From NCBI GenBank assembly GCA_028583415.1, contig CM053265.1, positions 25,180,830 through 25,244,829 on the forward strand: DNA of 64,000 nt, read 5' to 3'. Below are positions 45,700 through 57,419 of this stretch, one piece after another. The stretch's first letter is position 1, and every line of letters starts with the position of its first letter. A program made the position numbers and the translations under genes. The notes beneath the pieces are model-generated. The model made no database searches and was not told the origin of the DNA. It saw only the letters and a program-made list of their open reading frames with translations. This DNA is from Protea cynaroides. Taxonomy: Eukaryota; Streptophyta; Magnoliopsida; Proteales; Proteaceae.

Positions 45700-46690
45700 T
45701 TACGTCTCCTTCATGACATCATTACATCCTACCACTTCAATAATCTCGTGGACATCATCAAGAGTCACTTGAGATAAGAAAACCTTTCTATCAATGTTTG
45801 AAAATTTTTCTTTCGAGTAGGATCTCAGACACGAAACCTTCTTATCAATGTTTGAAAATTTTTCTTTCAACTAGGATCTCAGACACACTTTTAGGGCTTT
45901 AAGTTTAGAAGTCACAACATGAAAAAAGATTACCTCTCACAGGACTCCTCCACACCTTAGACACCACATTCTTAAATTCTTCATGATCCTTCCAGAATCT
46001 CTATATTCTGAACGGTACATTGTGAGGTTTGGGAATCAAACTACAACCTACTAAGATAGGCGTATGATCTGAGCCATTTCTAGGGAGAACTCGCTGATAA
46101 GATTGACCATATTTAGCCATCACCAAACCCACAATCTAGGACTACGTTCACCCTACCAACAACTCTATTATTCGTCCAAGTAAACTTGGGGACAGTCATA
46201 GGTAACCTCAAGATATTTGTCGAATCAATAAATGTTTCAAATTCATCAACAGATGCAGTTGAAAACATACCTGGGCCATACTTCTCATGCGCATAATGAC
46301 AGCAATTGAAATCCCCTAATAAAAGCCATGGAACATCTTAGAGTCCTAGAGGCATTAGATTAGTCCAAAGCTCACGTTGTCCAACCTTCCTGTTATTGTA
46401 TGAACAAAGGAAATTAAGCTTCGAACCCCATCAATAACCACCTCGAAAGACACATGTTGATCCGAGCTCAACACAACAACCAGTTTCGGCACACATTTCC
46501 TCTAGAACACCCATAAATTTGGATGCTGGCCAGGCTTTTCATTATATATCAAATCTATATCATATCCCTTTGAATCCAATAAAAGAGCGGGAAATTTTCC
46601 CAGATGCACCATTGGCTCAGCCAATCCCAAAATATATGGACAATGATTGTTCAATAAATTCTTTAACAGACGTCTCGATTTTGGGCTCGA
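45700..46690 (-). pseudogene. LINE ORF2 apurinic endonuclease domain (broken)
   Basis: Translated pieces on the - strand include VPWLLLGDFN (near 46330, catalytic Asp and Asn), PKFTWTNNR (near 46170) and GSDHTPILV (near 46060, catalytic Asp-His). These are the conserved endonuclease landmarks. The domain nicks target DNA to prime reverse transcription. At least six stops break the frame. Confidence 0.8.
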
Positions 46691-46697
46691 GATACCC

Positions 46698-47313
46698 CTA
46701 ATATTCTAGAGCAACGCTTTCATTTTTTACCTTTCTGTCGAAGAGTCTCCATACGAGCTTTACGGGCGTCCACAACACTCGTATCATCCCCTTGTTTCTT
46801 TCCTCTACCTGCTTGTTTATAGGAGCTTTCTTACCAGCCATAGAGAAGTCACCCCCTTGTAGGCTCTCATCAACAGCCATGATATCATCAAATACAATTT
46901 CCACTCTCCCTGGTGAAGTGGTAACAGTTGAAACCGCTCCACCTAGACTTGTCTGGAGAGGAAGTTCATTCACCATTGTTGGTATTTCACCATCAACGCC
47001 ATCAACATCATCCTGAGAGTGACCCTTAGCCAAAGGATTAACTTCAATCGGGATTGTTAAAGCACCTTGGAAATTCTCTTCATTGTCCTCATTAGGACCA
47101 TCTTCACCCTCCACGTCAGCCCATCTCCCCAAATTAAAATTTGTAGCATGGCAATGATCCGCATGAACGACCTCCTCCATATGTTTATCCCTCCCATTCG
47201 CCTCATTTGGAACTTTAATATTTTGTTCCATCTTAGCTTCTTAATGATTGGGGCTACTATTAGGACATTCCACCACTTTATGATCGAAACTGCCACACAT
47301 AAAATATGTTGGA
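46698..47313 (-). pseudogene. LINE ORF1 C-terminal part with zinc knuckle
   Basis: The - strand reads PTYFMCGSFDHKVVECPN at the 47313 end, a CCHC knuckle with its first Cys replaced by Tyr. A stop follows, then a 177-codon acidic linker (47231-46698). This piece joins the ORF1 fragment at 49705 once the insertion 47314-49698 and one target copy are taken out. Confidence 0.75.
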
Positions 47314-49698
47314 CGTTGTGTTTACATTGTTGGCAACTTGGCAGATGTGACAGAGTTGATGAACATACAATGGCAACTTGGCAGATGTGACAGAGTTGAT
47401 GAACATACAATGGCAACTTGGTAGATGTGACAGAGTTGATGAGCATACAGTCAGAGAAATAAGGAGAGAGAGTGTCAGTATAGGAGAGAGAGTTTCAGTG
47501 TAGTGGCAAAGATGACGCAACCTTGCATGTGTGTTATATAATGTTCTACATCCCTTTTGTTGTGTTTCTAATGACTTACAATGAGTTGAATGAGATTTTA
47601 CACTAAGTTTGAGAAGAAAGAGTGTATGTGGGCTTCTCTGGTGATGTGGCACAATTTCTAGTGGTGTGACATAGTTTTGATGGGATTATTGGCATTGCCA
47701 TGGCATCGTTGTCATCATATACAATATTACATGAAGAGTGAGAAAGATGAGAGAGATTGTAGAGAGAGAAAGAGGAGAGAGATTATAGAGAGAGAGAAAT
47801 TATGGGTGGGACCCACTGTGCCAAGGTGGCATGCCACCATGGCAGCCAACCTGGCCAAGGTTTGAGGCACCATAGTGGCAGGCAGCAGCGCCATAGCTGA
47901 GGCCAGCAGCACTAGCAAGTGTCCACACAGCCAAGGTTAGGCAGCAACTTGGGCACCATGGGCAGTGCCATGGCATGCCTTGTAGCAGTAGGCCCGCAAG
48001 GCAGCAAGGCCCACTGCCGCATGGTCATGCGCATGGCCCCTAGCCGCTCCTCAGCATGCATTTCACCTGTTTGCTAAAATTCCTAGAGAGAGGGAGTTGA
48101 GTTGTATAGAGAGAAGTTCTCTTGGGAAGTAAACTCTCTACAGGTTTGTTTTAACAAAAATTCAGTCACAGAGGCCATTTAATATAAATACAGGGGCATT
48201 TTCAACAAGTAACAAAGGAGTAGATGTGAAATCGACAGCCCAGATAGAGCCTCGCAACCAAAATCCCGATCGTATGGTCTAGATGAAGGCAGGTTCAAGT
48301 GTATTGCGTCGGTTCTATCTAGGTGCCATTGTACAGGTTCTGATTGGCCGATTGCAGGATTAAATAGTACGCCGCATCTCATATTATGGAGGCCTTGATT
48401 TCATATGGTGCAAGCACAATGCAGCTACGAGAAGATGCAGATCGAATGGCTGTTGTTAAAGCCGATTGCGCTTGACGTGATCGAGCTAGATCCAATGAAC
48501 GATAGGCGATCCTGCCTTTTTAAGGTTATCCAACGGCTCTATATGAAGATTCATGTTCCTCCAATGCAATCTCGACAACGCATCAGAGAGGAGCGGCTAC
48601 AGTCCGGCGCGGGTGCGCTATAATGATAGAAAAGATTCAATTTCTCTTAATTCTATTGGCCAAACTTTAAATCACATAACTTTGTCATCCAAACTCCAAA
48701 TTGGACGGTTCAACTTGCACTTTTCATATTTTTGGATTCTCTTTCTATTGAGCAGTGTTGGGAGTCTTGAAAACGAAGAAAAAAAATCAAAAAAGAGAAT
48801 TTTGAAGGCAGATAGAAGGATTTCTAGGATTTTGTGCCATGTGGGAATGATCAAACACCAACTACCTCTTCTCTATGTATCAATGGAGTGCTAAATCCCT
48901 GTCAAAGGTTGGTAGAATTTTTATGCTTACATTCATGGTGATTATGGGTTGTGTGGAAGAGATTGGAAGCCTGTGAGCAATGCGTGCTCTGTGAATCGAT
49001 CTCTATCATCATTGAAGGCTGTTAAAGAGTTCCTGAGAGCAGTGTGAATCTTCAAGGAGATTGCTAGATGTTCGAAAACAATTGATTGTGAGATTTTCTC
49101 ATGCCCCATCTTTTTATTGTTTTCTAGGCATTGTATGCTAGCATAGGTGAATGAAAGAATTGAATACCTATCTAGTCTGTGGGTTTTATTGTAGGGCAAT
49201 TCTATAAGCCCAAAAATTATTATTTGCTTTCCGTGGGTGGGGGTAAAGCGTGGTGTGTTCAGTGGGTGCTGGACATTGGCTGTTGTAGCCTAAATCTTAA
49301 CGTTGTTACGCCCTCTCAATTTTATGCTGGAAAAACTAAGGGTTAGTACCCTTGTCTGTAAAAGACTAAAAGCTGAGTATTGAGTAAATATGGAGCTCGT
49401 TGGGCATTACTCGGTGGACTAGCTATTACACACTGTGGTGGTGAACTACGTAATATCCTTATGTTGATTGTTTTATTTTTCTGGTATATTTTGGAGTACG
49501 TGGAATGGCTTGCAGGGTGGGTGTGCAAATCTGGTAGACCTGGCCGCTGAGTGGTAGCGAGATAGATTTGCATGTGCTTGTGTATGTGTGAAAAATTATA
49601 TCTCCATCAGTTTTAGGCAGCAGTGAATTTATTAGTGAAAAGTTTCAGACACTGAATCACCCCCTCTGAGTGTCATCTCAAGTTCATCAAAACACCTA
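47314..49698. mobile_element. Insertion of unknown type (~2.4 kb) in LINE ORF1
   Basis: The six bases GTTGGA occur on both sides (47308-47313 and 49699-49704), and the LINE reading frame joins across one copy (DPP-T-YFMCG), so this is a real insertion with a 5-6 base duplication. Inside are three identical-type 40-bp repeats, a G/C-rich GGCAGCA-type stretch (47810-48060) and otherwise non-coding sequence. The ends CGTTGTG and ACACCTA do not show TG/CA. The right end carries CACCCCCTCTGAGTGTCATCTC, which recalls copia LTR regions, but I do not assign a family. Confidence 0.6.
47331..47450. repeat. Three tandem 40-bp repeats
   Basis: Unit TGGCAACTTGGCAGATGTGA plus CAGAGTTGATGAACATACAA at 47331, 47371 and 47411. 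The first two are identical and the third differs at three sites. Confidence 0.95.
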
Positions 49699-49704
49699 GT
49701 TGGA

Positions 49705-51244
49705 GGATCCTCATATTCCACAGCCACTATCTTAAAACTTCATTGCCCATGAGCCAAGCACTCCACCATCAACTCCTTTGGACGAGGGCCTCCACTTGTC
49801 ATTTCCACATTCAGACGAGCAAATCTGCCATAAGCTTTCAGCTGGGTATTCTTATCAAGACGGACGGGTTTCCCCCAAGCCTTTCCTATCGAAAATATTA
49901 TATCTTGATCCCAAAATTCGATTCCCAAGCCAAGGAAACAGACCCATTGGAAATATGTTCAAGGATGAACCTTATTTATGTCAAAATTAAGTTCCCACCA
50001 CTGCAGTCATAAAGGTTGGCCATTTATCCTTGTGACTCCCCTATTCCACACCGCCAGCATAGATTCCTTAGAATAAAATCGAAATACCTGGTATCCCTCC
50101 CCCAATGCAGTCATTTTGAACTTGTTTGCAAAACCCCATTGTTCAGACAAGATTCTGGATACCTCACTTAGGAGCAATCCTTTCGTGAATTCCCAGCCAA
50201 TAATAATTGCGAACTTAGATTTTTTGAGCTGCCACTCACAAGCCTCTTGTGGTATTACAACCTTAATGATTTCCCCTTCATTCACTGGCTCTGGTAGTGA
50301 AGTTAGGTCGGGTAGCCCTGATAATACAGCTGCAAAACTCTGCCCTCCTGTATGTGCACGCTGGCCTTGCGGCGCAGGTCGAGTTGCCATCTGCCATGCT
50401 TCCTTGCATATCGGCTCATCCCAGCAGGTGCATGCTGGGCGACAGATGGCACAGATTTATCTCCTGGATTATTACCTGCTGGAGATACTCCGGTTTCCAT
50501 ACTCGAAAAACCTAAAAGTTTTCCAATATCTAGATGCGATCTTTCCAAAACTTTTTTAGCGACACCATCAACGGCAGAAACAGCTTGGTGATCCATCTCA
50601 GTCACCGGCTTCGATACCGAAAGAGGCCTAGTGGCAAAGTTTACAACAACCCCTGAACTACTACCCACATGCGATAACTGATCTATGCCTCCATTAAGAA
50701 GGTTCACAACCCCAGTAGTGGCAACCATCCTCTGGGGATCATCGACACGTCTCCGTATTCCTATAGAAACTCTATTACTAGCATTCTCCATCAAAATGGC
50801 AGGACTGATCCGATCTCCTTGATTGCATAAAACCCTACCAGACATCGAAACAGAGCCATGCAACTGAGACACAGAATCCTGGACTACCCTATCGACTACC
50901 CCATCCTGTAAATGGCTATTATCAAAACGAACATGACGATAGCCATCATGTTTGGTCTGATTCCTCAAACGACCATTACTTCCCACAGAGAAAACTACAC
51001 CAGCCTGCTCAGTAACCATACCCGTCGACGAAGTTGTTGCTGTTGATTGAATACCTATCACATGAGAAATAGATCTCGACTGGGAACTAATCTTCTCCGA
51101 TATACCCTGTATAGGATGGAGGAACACATCCCGATCCCATAAAACCATTGCATTAGGATTAACACCCGAACCTCTTCCATAACCGTGTCCACCACTAATT
51201 ACTCCAGCCCCAGGAGCCAGCGGCCTAAGACCACTGGCCGACAT
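49705..51244 (-). pseudogene. LINE ORF1 N-terminal part with DUF4283
   Basis: A 313-codon frame from 51244 codes a low-complexity N-terminus. At about 50385 a frame change leads into the DUF4283 domain: SFAAVLSG, KSKFAIIIGWEFTKGLL, GEGYQVFRFYSKESMLAVW and VNGQPL-type NGQPL. A stop follows, then GLGIEFWDQDIIFSIGKAWG with KPVRLD and GRFARLNVEM. These are the known landmarks of the nucleic-acid-binding ORF1 protein of plant LINEs. The upstream limit at 51244 is the first Met in the frame. Confidence 0.82.
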
Positions 51245-51679
51245 GAGAAATGATGTCGATCACTAATTACACATGATCCAAACCTAACTCATCGCAGGTC
51301 AATTTGATGCTATTTGCTTTCTACTACAGTTGTGTATTGCTACACACAATCAAACCTTGTGTCTTAAAACTATATGGCGACATAGTCTTTAAAATGGGGA
51401 AACGCTTCTTCAAGACACCAAATGATCACTTAATAATAGTTTTTAGTGACGAGTGTATAAAATTAAAAAAATTCATCTGCTCTTCGTGGTCATCTACAGT
51501 TAAAATCATGTTGATGATACCGATGATTTCTAAAAGGGGTTATATACCTAGGTATATTTGTATATCCAGAATCGACAATATTATAGTTTCCTACAAAATT
51601 AAAATTAACAGTGCAAATCTCAACAGTTTCACTTACGTAAAGACTGAAGAATGACTAAAAAAATTTAGAATATGAAACG
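51245..51679. other. Spacer between LINE and Harbinger remnant
   Basis: A 116-codon + strand frame (51304-51654) matches nothing I know. AT-rich, no other feature seen. Confidence 0.4.
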
Positions 51680-52433
51680 TCATCTGATGGCAGCCTGGGG
51701 AACTTTAAACGAGGAGTATTGATGACTTCTCATAATATTTTATTATCGTGTGTTGTACCCTCCCAACCAGTCCAAAGAAAGGTGAAGCACATGTCAAATG
51801 TAATATGCAACACATACATTTTGGGTAATTTCATTATTTCTTCTGGCTCAATATGACACTTGTCTTGCAATTGGAACTGATGCGTTCACATGTGTTCCAT
51901 CTATCACACCAATGCAATTAGCAAAGAATAAATAATACTTTCGACTATATTTAATCTAAACTGGTGTCTCTTCAAATGAGAGTGGTTGTACCATGTCATT
52001 GGAAAAGGTGAACAGTGCATGCAATATATTTTGGAAGTGATGGCTGTTTTACAAAAATGCTGAAACTATTCTTCGATGACATTGTGAGCCATCACTAATA
52101 TAGGCATTGATATTTGTTTCTCCCCGATTATGTTCTTTGTATTTGTCACTAAACCTCTCTCCTTCAAAACAGCTACTAACCTAGTAAAATATTTCCTAAA
52201 CATATGAAATAATCTAAGCATTTCCAATTTTCAAGCATGACTGGTAAGTTCTTGTGTATGCATAGTTTGTTTGTAATTTGAGAAGTGGCCTTGTTTTTAT
52301 TGTCATTCTCATTATCATTGTCATCTTCAATACTCCTATGGTTCTCAAAATGATGTACACATCTAATTAGGAGAAATAGCAACAATGATGAATCATCGTT
52401 GATAGCGCATGCATGTTTGTGTTTCCTATTCAT
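51680..52433 (-). pseudogene. PIF/Harbinger transposase remnant
   Basis: On the - strand, the frame from the ATG at 52433 has RKHKHACAINDDSSLLLFLL and VHHFENHRS, the N-terminal part of plant Harbinger transposases. Further on are the catalytic-domain landmarks NCIGVIDGTHVNASVP (near 51900, with Asp), RRNNEITQNV and, after a frame change, WTGWEGTTHDNKIL (near 51740, with Asp). It then stops matching, so the C-terminal third is lost. It has multiple stops. The protein would have been a DDE nuclease cutting at element ends; terminal repeats were not found. Confidence 0.78.
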
Positions 52434-52648
52434 AGCAATTGTTCATACATAATAAGGATATACACAAGGTGTCATGGGATGTACATGAAATAAATAATTA
52501 ATTTGATATTATGTTATTGTACTAATCACTGATATAAAATGTTTTCTATTAGTTCTACAAGACACTCTCAGTTAACAAAATCATGGATGTTATGTTATTG
52601 TATAAAGGGTACCTTTAATTGCCATTTTCCCCTCCTATAAGTAAGAAA
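52434..52648. other. Spacer
   Basis: AT-rich; nothing recognised. Confidence 0.4.
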
Positions 52649-54660
52649 GTTTTTTTGGGTAAGTAGATATTTTATTGCAACCCAAGAGGAAAAGAAAACA
52701 CAAACAAGATTCCAAAGGGGAAAGGCCCCTAAAGGAAGGCTGAAGACCAAGAAAACAAGACCAAAAGTCAATAACAAAGAGCAAAGGGAACGAACCTCCC
52801 TTTTCAAAAAACAAAATTAGGTTACATCAAGATCCTATCTTTGAATAAGATGGTCAAAACAATTGTAGTTACGTCTTCTGAATTTCATCGACTTAATCTT
52901 GAGATTTAGAACTTCTTTAATCATCAAAATAACATCTTCCTTCCAGGTAGAGTTCTTTTTAAAAATCCTATTGTTCCTGTGAGGACAATGGTCGAGACCT
53001 CAAATTTAAGTGTAATTTTGTTGGCAATCACCTAGGTGAGCCATTACTCCCCTCTACTCCTGAATAAACATCCAAGGCATATTGCCTATAAACAAACCCC
53101 AGACAATAGCTGCAGAGTCTGATTCTTGTCATATTCTCCTGTAACCAAGACTAAAAGTAGCAATAAGACCTCAAAGACCACTCTCCTATTCTCCGATATA
53201 GTCCGCATAGGCAAACACCACTCTCCTATTCTCCGATCTTATAACACCACCAGATCCAGACTCACCTAGATTACCTAGGCTACACCCATCACAATTTACT
53301 TTACACCAATCATGCATTGGCACTTTCCACTTTAATTCAATAATCCTGCTCGTACTTGAAGATTTGGCAACCAAGCCGAGGATCCTAGATACTCTTAAGT
53401 CCTCAGTTTATTGTGCATGGGAATCTGATTGAGATTTCCCTACAACCAGTCCGTATTATTTTCGACACCCTCTTTTTTGATAATAAAATACTTGTATGAA
53501 CAACCGGATTTTGAGCATACCATATCGTCTGGAGAGCAATAAAGAGGCATCCTGATCATATAAACCGAATACTAACTCCACCTACTTTTTATCTCTACCT
53601 TAATAGAAGCTTAGAATTTTGATGTATAGGTGGAATTATCACCCCAAAGCACCAACCAATCTCTTTCCATATGTGCATTGAGAATCGACATGAGAAAAAT
53701 AGGTGGTCCTTTGTTTCCTCTGACATCGACATAGTGCACCGCGGGAAACAATAGGAATACCTTTTTTCTGAGTGGAATCATCCGTAAAGAGCCTCTCCCA
53801 TACCCACCTCCGAGCAAATATCGAAGTCTTTGGATGTAAGCTCTTTTGCCATACTACTGCTGACCAAGCTTGAATTGCATGTTTCCTACGTAAAATATCC
53901 CAAGTAGATTTAACTGAAAAATATCCAGAGTTACTGCCCATCCAAACACGTCGATCAATACCACTAGCATCTAGCATAATATTCTCTGCTAACCGAAACC
54001 AATGTTAAAGGCTTGTCAAATTCACCTGTGGAAACTCCCATCTGCCATTGCAAATGAATCTTTATAGCCTACAATCTTTGCCCTTTAAAATATTGGCATT
54101 AAACCCAAGTTCATCCTTCAGAGAGGACTCTCCAATCCCTACATCATTCTAGATGTTAATACAAGCACCATCACCAATTATCCACCTTAAATGTTTAGAT
54201 GCCTAGTCCCATAACCGCCTAACACTCAACCGTACTGCAGATGTACAATGACGCCTCTGAACAGCCCCCTCCTTAGATAGGTAATAATTTCTCATAAACT
54301 AAGCATACAAAATTTTATCATTTTGTATCTTTCTTACCATTTTAATCAATGGTGCATCATTGAGGTCACCCAGTCTTCGAATCCCAAGGCCTCCCTCCCT
54401 TTTTGGGGTGCACATTGTTTCCCATTTAACCACCACTGATTTTTGTTTTAACGGCCCCCGTCCACACAAAATTTCTCATCCATCCTTCAAGAGTTTTAAT
54501 TATATTGGTAGGCCATTTGTACACTCCAAACAAGTGTGTAAATGAGCTACAAAGCATTGTTAGCACCAACTCCACCCTTCCAGCCAATTATAGGAGGCTA
54601 CCATTCCAGGTTGATAATTTTTTTCGAAACCTGTCTACAAGGGGCACCAAGTTTCATGCT
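52649..54660 (-). mobile_element. Second LINE, 5'-truncated, 3' end with A-tract
   Basis: On the - strand the sequence enters in the RT C-terminal region near 54660 and reads NKNQWWLNGK and GREALGFEDW near 54400. It continues through a zf-RVT region (VWMGSNSGYFSVKSTWDILRR, 53977-53639) and RNase H (DWCKVNCDG and GSGGVIRSENRRVVFAY, 53374-53186). It ends in a 3' untranslated part with AATAAAATATCTACTTACCC followed by seven A (52649-52655 region). Truncation at the 5' end is usual for LINE insertions. Frames are broken throughout. It differs in sequence from the LINE at 38250-51244, so it is not a duplicate. Confidence 0.82.
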
Positions 54661-55660
54661 TAATTGAATTGAGAATCCTGTCTACTTTTTCAATTCAAAA
54701 GATAGATTCATGTTCCTATACAAGGAGTTTGTAAGCACAAAAATTTTAAAATCTGACTTTATGTGAACGATGGAGTTTTTTCTTTTTTTTCTTAGTCAGA
54801 CTAAAATAATAGGTGAACTGGCCTCTTATTATGGATCTATTGTATGCTACAGGGTCGTGAGCGACTGAAGGGCAAGCCATTGTTTACCCTTTTGGCATCT
54901 CAATAATCACACCAGCAAGATTGCAGCGCTGCTGCTCTGGGTGATAGTTGCTCATTCTATATATGAGAGGGATGTTGGTGGTGGAATCCATTGCCAACCT
55001 CAGTAGTTTTGTTTCCATTTTTTTCCTTTTAAAGTATACGAGTGGGCATAGAATAAAGGTAAAACTTCTTTCTCTCTCCCTGACCTTATGCCTCCCTCGC
55101 AAGCACACAAACAAATACAATAGAGACAGATAGAGCTAACAAATAAAATGATTAATGATTTATATTACTAATTTCCTACAAGAGTTGGATCAGTATTAAA
55201 TGAAATCATGATTATTGAAAGTAATAGTGTGGTGATCCACATGAACAGGAAAAGAAAAAGAGAAGAGTTTTAAATAATATTGAAAAAGCAAAGCTGCACA
55301 CAAAAACTAAAAAATTCCTTGGAAGGATGCAGCATCTGCTACTTCATTGACTATGCCAACGTTCATATCAGTTGCCACTAGTTCCTTCATCTACGGGTGT
55401 ATAGTGTACCATAGGTGTTGAGGCTTGTAATTGCATTTGCATACACTGAGAATTATCGAAAGAACCATGCACAACAATTAAAGGTAATGTTATAATAGAC
55501 ATAAAGAAATAGTAATAATGTGAAATAATTTGTTACAATTTCATGAATAGTACCAATAATAGTAAAGTAAAACTATTGTGATTCTCATTTCTTGAGAAAC
55601 ACTGAATGAATTCCATTGCATTGAATTAAAAGGTGTAGTTGAAAAAATTGATGAGAAGTT
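54661..55660. other. Intergenic stretch; nothing firmly recognised
   Basis: AT-rich. A CT-rich patch lies near 55064-55082. The part nearest 55660 may still hold the 3' end of the FAR1-like gene, but I see no conserved motif. Confidence 0.4.
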
Positions 55661-57414
55661 TTAACAATGGGTTGCTTGTCTCCTTTTTATTCTTCTCTTT
55701 TTTAGACAACTTTTTTTACGTTTTCCACCTTTACATCGTTCTTTCTTCTTAAATCCTCTAGGAATAACCATGTCAGGTTGACCTTCTGAAACACCTTCTT
55801 GCTCTCTAGCATCGTTGTCAAGAGCTTGTATTTGTTGAGACACTTCATTCAGAGTATTGTTAAGCAAAACATATCCTTTAACTGAATTACATGCTTGTAT
55901 CACTATCTTAATAGTTTTGACGCAAAGTTTCCTACAACGTAATGTATAATCCAAGTGTACATCTTCTTGTATTATGTCGCCCTGACTATCTTCCACTATT
56001 ATGTGTTCCTTGCTACACATGTCCATCTTCTCAAAACATATGGTTTAGGTATAAACTTGATATCTGTCACATCTAAAATCTTTAAAGCATCGCAGCATAG
56101 AATGCCAACAGTCTCAAGCTTTTTATAACTACATTTAATCATATGCTCTGATGGATAAGACAGAATTGTAAAATCACCAATTACATCAACAATAACAACT
56201 AAATTTTTAAGCATCTCATTACTATTTTTATTGGATTTTATGTAACAAGCACTAATCCAGCTATACTTATCATGAAAATTTTCAAACATCTAAGGGGTGT
56301 AGATTTCTCTTGCTTGTTTCATCACTAGAGAGTTGACAAACAAATATCTCGATAATTTGTTCTTGCATTAAATTTGGTTCTCAACTCGTTGTCACGTTTA
56401 TCATTCAACACCTTTTCAAAATGTCTAAAAAATTGCACAATGTCCAAATTGGATTTCAAATTTTTTTTCAAATCCGCATTAATACTTTCACTTATATGTG
56501 AACTCTGGATCTAAGGTGAAGGTGTTCTTAATATAACAATTAGCACATCTCTTCCTTAACCCATAGATATGATATAACCATGAATCATCACTAACTGAAA
56601 AATCAGTTTTCAATTTCTCCCATGCCCTTTCAAATTTGTGTTCATCCTCATACTAAAACATACAAGCTTTGAAAAATCTTAGAAAACTATTACCATTTTT
56701 CATCAGGTTCCCTAACTGCTTAATTTCATTCTGCATAATGTGCCAAGTACACAACCCATGCCATGTATCTAGAAATACCTCAGGTATTGCCTTCATCATT
56801 GCAACATCTTGATCAATAAACATTGTTATTGGCTTCTTTTGACCATGGGTTTCAAAGAAAGCCTCAAACAACCATTTGAAGGATTCAAATGTCTCATCAT
56901 ATAACAGTGCAACCCCAAAAAATATAATCTCTCTATAGTGATTAAAACCAGCAAATATACCAAATGGCCTATACTCTTTATTGGTGCAAAATGTAGTATC
57001 AAATGTGATAATATTGTCAAAGAGTGCATAATCAAGTATCATCCTAGGATCAGCCCAAAATACATTGGTTATCTGCTCTTCAGTGTCCAACAGCATTTTG
57101 TACCTAAATGAAAGGTTGTCAAGAGTTTGCTTCTGAAAGTACATCAACAAACTTCTAGCTTCACCATAAGCTAAGTCACGCTAATGCTCAGTTCAAAGAT
57201 AGTTCTTGTGATATTGTCGATGTACCTGAGGTTTCTCTCCCAACTACTTGCCTACCCGTGTACTCAAATGTCGCTTTAGGCCTAATCCTAGAATCGTCAT
57301 CCAAGTCAATCTCAAGAGCTTGTACATGTGATATTTTGCATTGTTACCGCATCATATGTAATGTACCTTGTAGATGAAGAAGGTGATTGTGCTCTTGGAC
57401 AAAATCATGACACT

Positions 57415-57419
57415 GGTAT
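57415..57419 (+). repeat. Target site duplication of the solo LTR, left copy (GGTAT)
   Basis: Repeated at 59727-59731. Confidence 0.88.

Larger units (their letters stand above)
38250..51244 (-). mobile_element. LINE (L1-type, DUF4283/RNase H family), degenerate, split by two insertions
   Basis: Reading on the - strand, the pieces are ORF1 with DUF4283 (51244-49705), the ORF1 zinc knuckle and linker (47313-46698), the endonuclease (about 46690-45720), the RT N-terminal part (45699-44659), the RT C-terminal part from FADD (about 40207-39300), the zf-RVT region (about 39230-38880) and RNase H (about 38700-38270). The order is that of plant LINEs. The insertions are 47314-49698 and 40208-44658. 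Many stops and frame changes mean it is inactive. No poly(A) tract is evident at the 3' end near 38200-38250. Confidence 0.87.

Noticed and set aside
51304..51654. 116-codon + strand frame
   Set aside because: No recognisable domain; AT-rich sequence between two transposon remnants.
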